The notes under the pieces: generated by a model
What the model was told of the DNA's origin: nothing
Databases searched by the model: none
Seen by the model: only the letters and a program-made list of their open reading frames with translations
Shown: one piece after another, positions 6,736 through 8,123 of the stretch
Position numbering within the stretch: position 1 is the stretch's first letter
Layout: every line of letters starts with the position of its first letter
Made by a program: the position numbers and the translations under genes
Assembly: GCA_021786455.1 (NCBI GenBank)
Contig: JAJYNF010000251.1
Coordinates: 1 to 8,123 of the forward strand
Direction of reading: 5' to 3'
DNA from: Acidobacteriota bacterium
Lineage (GTDB): Bacteria > Acidobacteriota > Terriglobia > UBA7540
Length of the DNA: 8,123 nt

Positions 6736-8123
6736 TTGAAATACCGGAAAGAACACGACTCTCTAGGAGAAGTTCAGGTTCCTGCAGAAGCTTTTTACGG
6801 CGCGCAGACGGCACGCGCGGTGGAAAATTACCCGATCAGCGGCTATCGAGCGCATCGAACCCTGATTAAGGCGTATGGATTGCTCAAGCTGGCATGTGCC
6901 GAGGCGAACGCTGCGCTCGGCATGATTCCGCGGCAAATCGCGCGAGCCATCAGTCAGGCGGCGAAGGATGTGATCGAGGGCCGCCTGGACGGCCATTTTC
7001 CAGTGGATGTTTATCAGGCGGGGGCCGGCGTCAGCTTCCACATGAGCGTGAACGAGGTCATCGCCAATCGGGCGATTTGGTATTTGACTGGCCGGCGGAT
7101 GGGGAAATTGGGAGACTATCGCATCGTCCACCCAAACGACCACGTCAACTTTGGCCAGTCCACCAACGATACCTTTCCGACGGCGATGCGGTTGGCGGCG
7201 CTGTTGCAGCTTGAGGAATTTTATCCAGCGGTTCAGGAGCTGGAGGAGGCGTTCCTCAATAAAGGCCGGGAGTTTGATGGCATTTTGAAGAGCGGTCGAA
7301 CGCACTTGCAAGATGCGGTGCCGGTGCGGCTGGGGCAGGAATTCACTGCCTATGGCGTGACGCTAGGGCAGGCTCGAGAGGGCATCCGGCAGAACGCCAT
7401 GGGGCTGGCCGAGCTGAGCATCGGAGGAACCGCGGCGGGCACAGGACTGAATGCACACCCTAGATTCCGCTTCCTGGTGGTGAAGCGACTGGCGCAACTG
7501 ACTCGACTGCGGCTGAAGCCGGCGGAAGACTTGCGCGCCGCTATGCAATCCCAATTCCCTCTTGCGGCGGTCTCGGGCGCGCTGCGCAACCTGGCGCTCG
7601 AACTGATTCGCATTGCGAACGATCTGCGCCTGCTGACCAGCGGCCCGCTAACAGGTTTCAACGAGATTGTCCTACCGGCTTTGCAGCCGGGCTCGAGCAT
7701 CATGCCGGGCAAGGTCAATCCGGTGATGGGCGAACTGCTCGACATGGTGGCGTTCCAAGTGGTCGGGAACGACACGGCCGTCGCACTGGCCGTCCAGGCG
7801 GGCCAACTTGAATTGAACGTGATGATGCCCGCGATGATCTGGAACGTTCTCCATTCACTTGAAATCCTCAAAAATACCTGCCGGGTTGTGGCGCGGCGGT
7901 GCGTCTTGGGAATTCGCGCGAATCGTGAGGTGTGCGAACGTTACGCGCACCTTTCGCCTTCCATCGCCACGGCGCTCAATCCGGTGATCGGCTACTCCCG
8001 TGCGGCGGAAATCGTCAAAAAGTCGCTGGCTAGTGGCAAGACGATACCGGAAGTTTGTCTGGAAGAGAAAGTTTTGACCGCAGCCGAACTCAAGCGCCTT
8101 CTTGATCCTTACCGCATGACCGA
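6736..8123 (+). CDS. aspA: Aspartate ammonia-lyase (aspartase/fumarase superfamily), 3' partial, TTG start
   Basis: The frame runs open from 6736 to the right edge, 462 codons, close to the usual 460-480 of aspartases; the last visible residues (LLDPYRMT) match the normal C-terminus, so only a few codons are missing. Aspartase reversibly splits L-aspartate into fumarate and ammonia in the cytoplasm as a homotetramer. Family marks: EHDSLGEVQVPAEAFYGAQT (residues 6-25), HPNDHVN followed by QSTND (132-145), GRTHLQDAVP (187-196), and the catalytic SS loop GSSIMPGKVN (319-328) with the likely base S320. QDAVP and GQLELNVMMP (356-365) favour aspartase over class II fumarase. The loop AGAGVSFHMSVNEV (95-108) departs from the usual AGTSxNMNxNEV pattern. 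Start: a TAA at 6730-6732 blocks upstream extension and no ATG or GTG precedes the conserved N-terminus, so TTG 6736 is chosen; GGAG at 6721-6724 is a weak, distant ribosome site. Fumarase remains a possible alternative. Confidence 0.82.
   Translation, partial: MKYRKEHDSLGEVQVPAEAFYGAQTARAVENYPISGYRAHRTLIKAYGLLKLACAEANAALGMIPRQIARAISQAAKDVIEGRLDGHFPVDVYQAGAGVSFHMSVNEVIANRAIWYLTGRRMGKLGDYRIVHPNDHVNFGQSTNDTFPTAMRLAALLQLEEFYPAVQELEEAFLNKGREFDGILKSGRTHLQDAVPVRLGQEFTAYGVTLGQAREGIRQNAMGLAELSIGGTAAGTGLNAHPRFRFLVVKRLAQLTRLRLKPAEDLRAAMQSQFPLAAVSGALRNLALELIRIANDLRLLTSGPLTGFNEIVLPALQPGSSIMPGKVNPVMGELLDMVAFQVVGNDTAVALAVQAGQLELNVMMPAMIWNVLHSLEILKNTCRVVARRCVLGIRANREVCERYAHLSPSIATALNPVIGYSRAAEIVKKSLASGKTIPEVCLEEKVLTAAELKRLLDPYRMT

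Noticed and set aside
6763..7871. Minus-strand open frames (6763-7311 and 7350-7871).
   Set aside because: They mirror the aspartase-like gene, which carries every family signature on the + strand.
1..8123. Mobile element, CRISPR, toxin-antitoxin or defence island.
   Set aside because: No terminal repeats, transposase or integrase, regularly spaced repeats or defence domains are visible; all genes are ordinary chromosomal types on one strand. CPBP proteins are sometimes called Abi, but that name alone does not support phage defence.

Overview
The window is GC-rich protein-coding DNA carrying five genes, all on the + strand. Signal peptides, the protein families and the base composition suggest a Gram-negative, probably environmental bacterium. 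Acidobacteriota is my best guess from the look of the families (acidobacterial-style M16 pairs, secreted GH38 enzymes fused to a lyase-like domain, small GxW-rich exported proteins). This is an inference from family resemblance and was not tested by any search.

Layout. (1) Positions 2-1363: the 3' part of an M16 (pitrilysin-type) peptidase subunit whose zinc-binding HxxEH motif is destroyed; the gene begins before the window. (2) Positions 1370-2392: a CPBP-type (CAAX protease/bacteriocin-processing) multi-pass membrane metalloprotease, 6 bp downstream and almost certainly co-transcribed with it. (3) A 159-bp AT-richer gap with two overlapping-spaced TATAAT boxes, then positions 2552-6145: a very large exported glycoside hydrolase family 38 (alpha-mannosidase-type) enzyme with an N-terminal rhamnogalacturonan-lyase-like carbohydrate-binding domain. 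Its last 43 codons look like non-coding DNA and contain three inverted repeats. (4) Positions 6192-6590: a small exported protein of unknown function with a GxW-rich beta-barrel-like pattern and a perfect Shine-Dalgarno. (5) A 145-bp gap, then from 6736 to the right edge: an aspartase/fumarase-superfamily enzyme, best called aspartate ammonia-lyase. It starts at TTG and is cut a few codons before its expected end.

How they fit together: genes 1 and 2 form a proteolysis pair. Gene 3 is a self-contained polysaccharide or glycoprotein-glycan degrading enzyme, with gene 4 possibly read from the same transcript. Gene 5 (aspartate to fumarate plus ammonia) is unrelated central nitrogen metabolism with its own upstream gap. 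I see no tRNA, rRNA, CRISPR array, insertion sequence, integrase or phage gene. I do not see evidence of a wholly new system. The points most worth checking are the split M16 peptidase next to a CPBP protease, the GH38 fusion and its abnormal tail, and the altered substrate loop in the aspartase-like enzyme.
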